Assembly (NCBI GenBank): GCA_023055505.1
Contig: JALIRH010000008.1
Span: 4,775,775-4,839,774, forward strand
Reading direction: 5' to 3'
DNA length: 64,000 nucleotides
Origin: Callipepla californica brunnescens
Lineage: Eukaryota; Chordata; Aves; Galliformes; Odontophoridae
Part shown: one piece after another, positions 62,401 through 64,000 of the stretch
Position numbering within the stretch: the first letter of the stretch is position 1
How the letters are laid out: each line of letters starts with the position of its first letter
Notes under the pieces: generated by a model
Told to the model about the DNA's origin: nothing
What the model saw: only the letters and a program-made list of their open reading frames with translations
Databases searched by the model: none
Program-made: the position numbers and the translations under genes

Positions 62401-64000
62401 TCTCTCCTCAACATAGCAAAATTTTGTAGCTTTAGAGCTTTTGTTTGTTTTAAAACCATGCCATAGATCTGCTCATTTGTGAGTGCTGCTATTAGCATTG
62501 TTAGCATTAACTTGTTAGTATCTGCTGCTAGGGGTGATTCCATGGTGGGATTGCATGCTGGAGGGGAGGTAATTACGGAGGGGCAGTTGGCTCTATTAAT
62601 ATGTCATAGTCCTGCAGCAGGGCAGGTGGTGTACGAGAACACCGTGGAGCTGCCTAAAGAACTCTTTGTTCTCCCTTCAGTTCTAGTTTACTGACTGTGG
62701 TGAAACCACTCATTAAAAGGGAAGGTAGGGAATGTTCTTAAATGAGTCATGTTTGTTCGGCGATTGTCAGACTACATCCGTAACTGGTTCAGTAGCTCTA
62801 TTCAACTGGTGAGCCCGTTCCCATTACAGCACACGACACGGGGAGCCTTTATACAGACAGCTGTGGGCAACATGCTGCATATTGACTCTATGTAGGGATT
62901 CAAAAGTACTGCACACTGTTGTGCTTGCAAGAGAGTACAGGACAGATCTAATGTTTTTGAGAAATTCAGAGCCTTCCCTTCTAAGCTGCATTTAAATTAT
63001 ATATTTATAAAAAAAAATAAAATAAAGAAATTATTGAGGACAAATGAGGCAACATAATCATAGCCACCTTGAGCAGTGTTAAACATGATACCACAGCAAA
63101 CCTGGAAGCATCAAGAATACAGACTTCAGTGCCACCACTACAGCCAGAACTTGATCTTCTCAATGATTTTTTTAAACTAGAGAAAGCAAGGAACTGCAGT
63201 GAAATTACTTGTGACATAACAACCCAGACCAGAGGGAAAACAGCGTTTCATACAGCATCACAGAACAGAGAACAAGTCACTGTGGGGTGCTGCAGAGACA
63301 GTCGCTGAGGCAGTGCCAAAAATCATACTCCCCAAAATGCTGCAAGTTTGAGAGCTCTTGAGAAATCTGAAGCCTGTCTAACACATACAGGAGAACAATC
63401 TGAAAAGCTTTAAGATCAACACTCAGTGATGTCATCCGCTTCACCTGCTCCTACCACCAGGTATCCCCTGGGGTGCGCAGCAGGAGAGCCCTGCTCAGGC
63501 ACATTTTTGCTCTCCTAGTTTTAGTTACACACTGTTGTGATTGTGATGTGTTGTACAGCCACACAAGGCTGAAAAAGAAGAGCTCACGCTGCTCTTAATT
63601 GTATAAGAATGACCTAACCATCAAAAGATTATTTTGCGGTAAAATCTAGATACTGTGATGTCTATAAAACAACGGTGTCTTAGTGTCATCAGAAAATGCT
63701 TCAGTACCCTACATGAGAGCTGATAAATTTATATACAGCCAAGGGCAGCTTCTAATAGGCACAGCACCACAGAAGTGCAGCAATGCTACTTGGAACCAGC
63801 TTGATTTTCTTACTCCTTAGGGCTTTAAGTTCTAGGCTTGGCTGCGGATCAGCATGTGGGTTAGCTCATCACCTAGATTATAGACAGGCCTTGAGCATAT
63901 TACTTCTGCCTGTATTTCCTCAGAAATGCCATTTCTAATCCTCAGCAAAGGCTGCAACTGTATTTCTTCCATCTGGCCGGCAAACCTAGGCATCTCATTT
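56431..64000. other. intergenic upstream of PER2, no gene recognised
   Basis: AT-rich sequence with only short unsupported open frames. In mammals the next gene on this side is TRAF3IP1 on the opposite strand, but I see no exon of it here. Only simple tracts such as the CCCACA-type run near 58155 and a TTC-rich run near 58040 stand out. Confidence 0.5.

Noticed and set aside
56431..64000. Expected neighbour TRAF3IP1
   Set aside because: Looked for because it flanks PER2 in mammals, but no exon could be recognised before the window ends.
1..64000. CRISPR arrays, phage, toxin, operon or other bacterial systems
   Set aside because: The DNA is vertebrate: spliced genes, CpG islands, LINE and mariner copies. 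No spaced direct-repeat array was seen.

Overview
The window is vertebrate genomic DNA, most probably chicken (Gallus gallus) or a close galliform. The evidence is an intact 22-coding-exon PER2 gene whose spliced product is 1344 aa (the length I recall for chicken PER2), fragments of the bird LINE CR1, and an internally deleted mariner that matches my memory of the chicken element Galluhop. Calls come from reading the sequence; no database search was run.

Layout. Positions 1-3.55 kb hold no recognisable gene, only a CR1 tail. A CpG island (about 3.6-5.4 kb) carries the promoter and three coding exons of HES6 on the + strand (CDS 4493-5344, poly(A) signal 5897-5902). A gap of about 10 kb follows, with a CR1 copy and a few splice-bounded open segments of uncertain meaning. 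PER2 occupies about 16.2-55.8 kb on the - strand: 3'UTR about 16230-18552, coding exons 18553-40936, a 14.7-kb first intron (41032-55752) and a non-coding first exon ending at 55753. A second CpG island (about 55.15-56.43 kb) is the PER2 promoter. The last 7.5 kb (56.4-64 kb) is AT-rich and shows no gene.

Function. PER2 is a core repressor of the circadian clock: it dimerises through PAS domains, is timed by casein kinase 1, and binds CRY through its C-terminus to inhibit CLOCK:BMAL1. HES6 is a bHLH-Orange-WRPW protein of the Hairy/E(spl) family. PER and HES genes are old neighbours in vertebrates. Here the two genes converge, whereas I recall them pointing the same way in human and mouse.

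The most interesting non-coding content is the PER2 promoter. It has an E'-box near the likely start site, a D-box and a CACGTG E-box four bases apart about 150 bp upstream, and four exact D-box octamers within 1.25 kb. A minimal upstream ORF (Met-Ala-stop) in good Kozak context precedes the PER2 start codon. I found no CRISPR, phage, toxin or otherwise novel multi-gene system.
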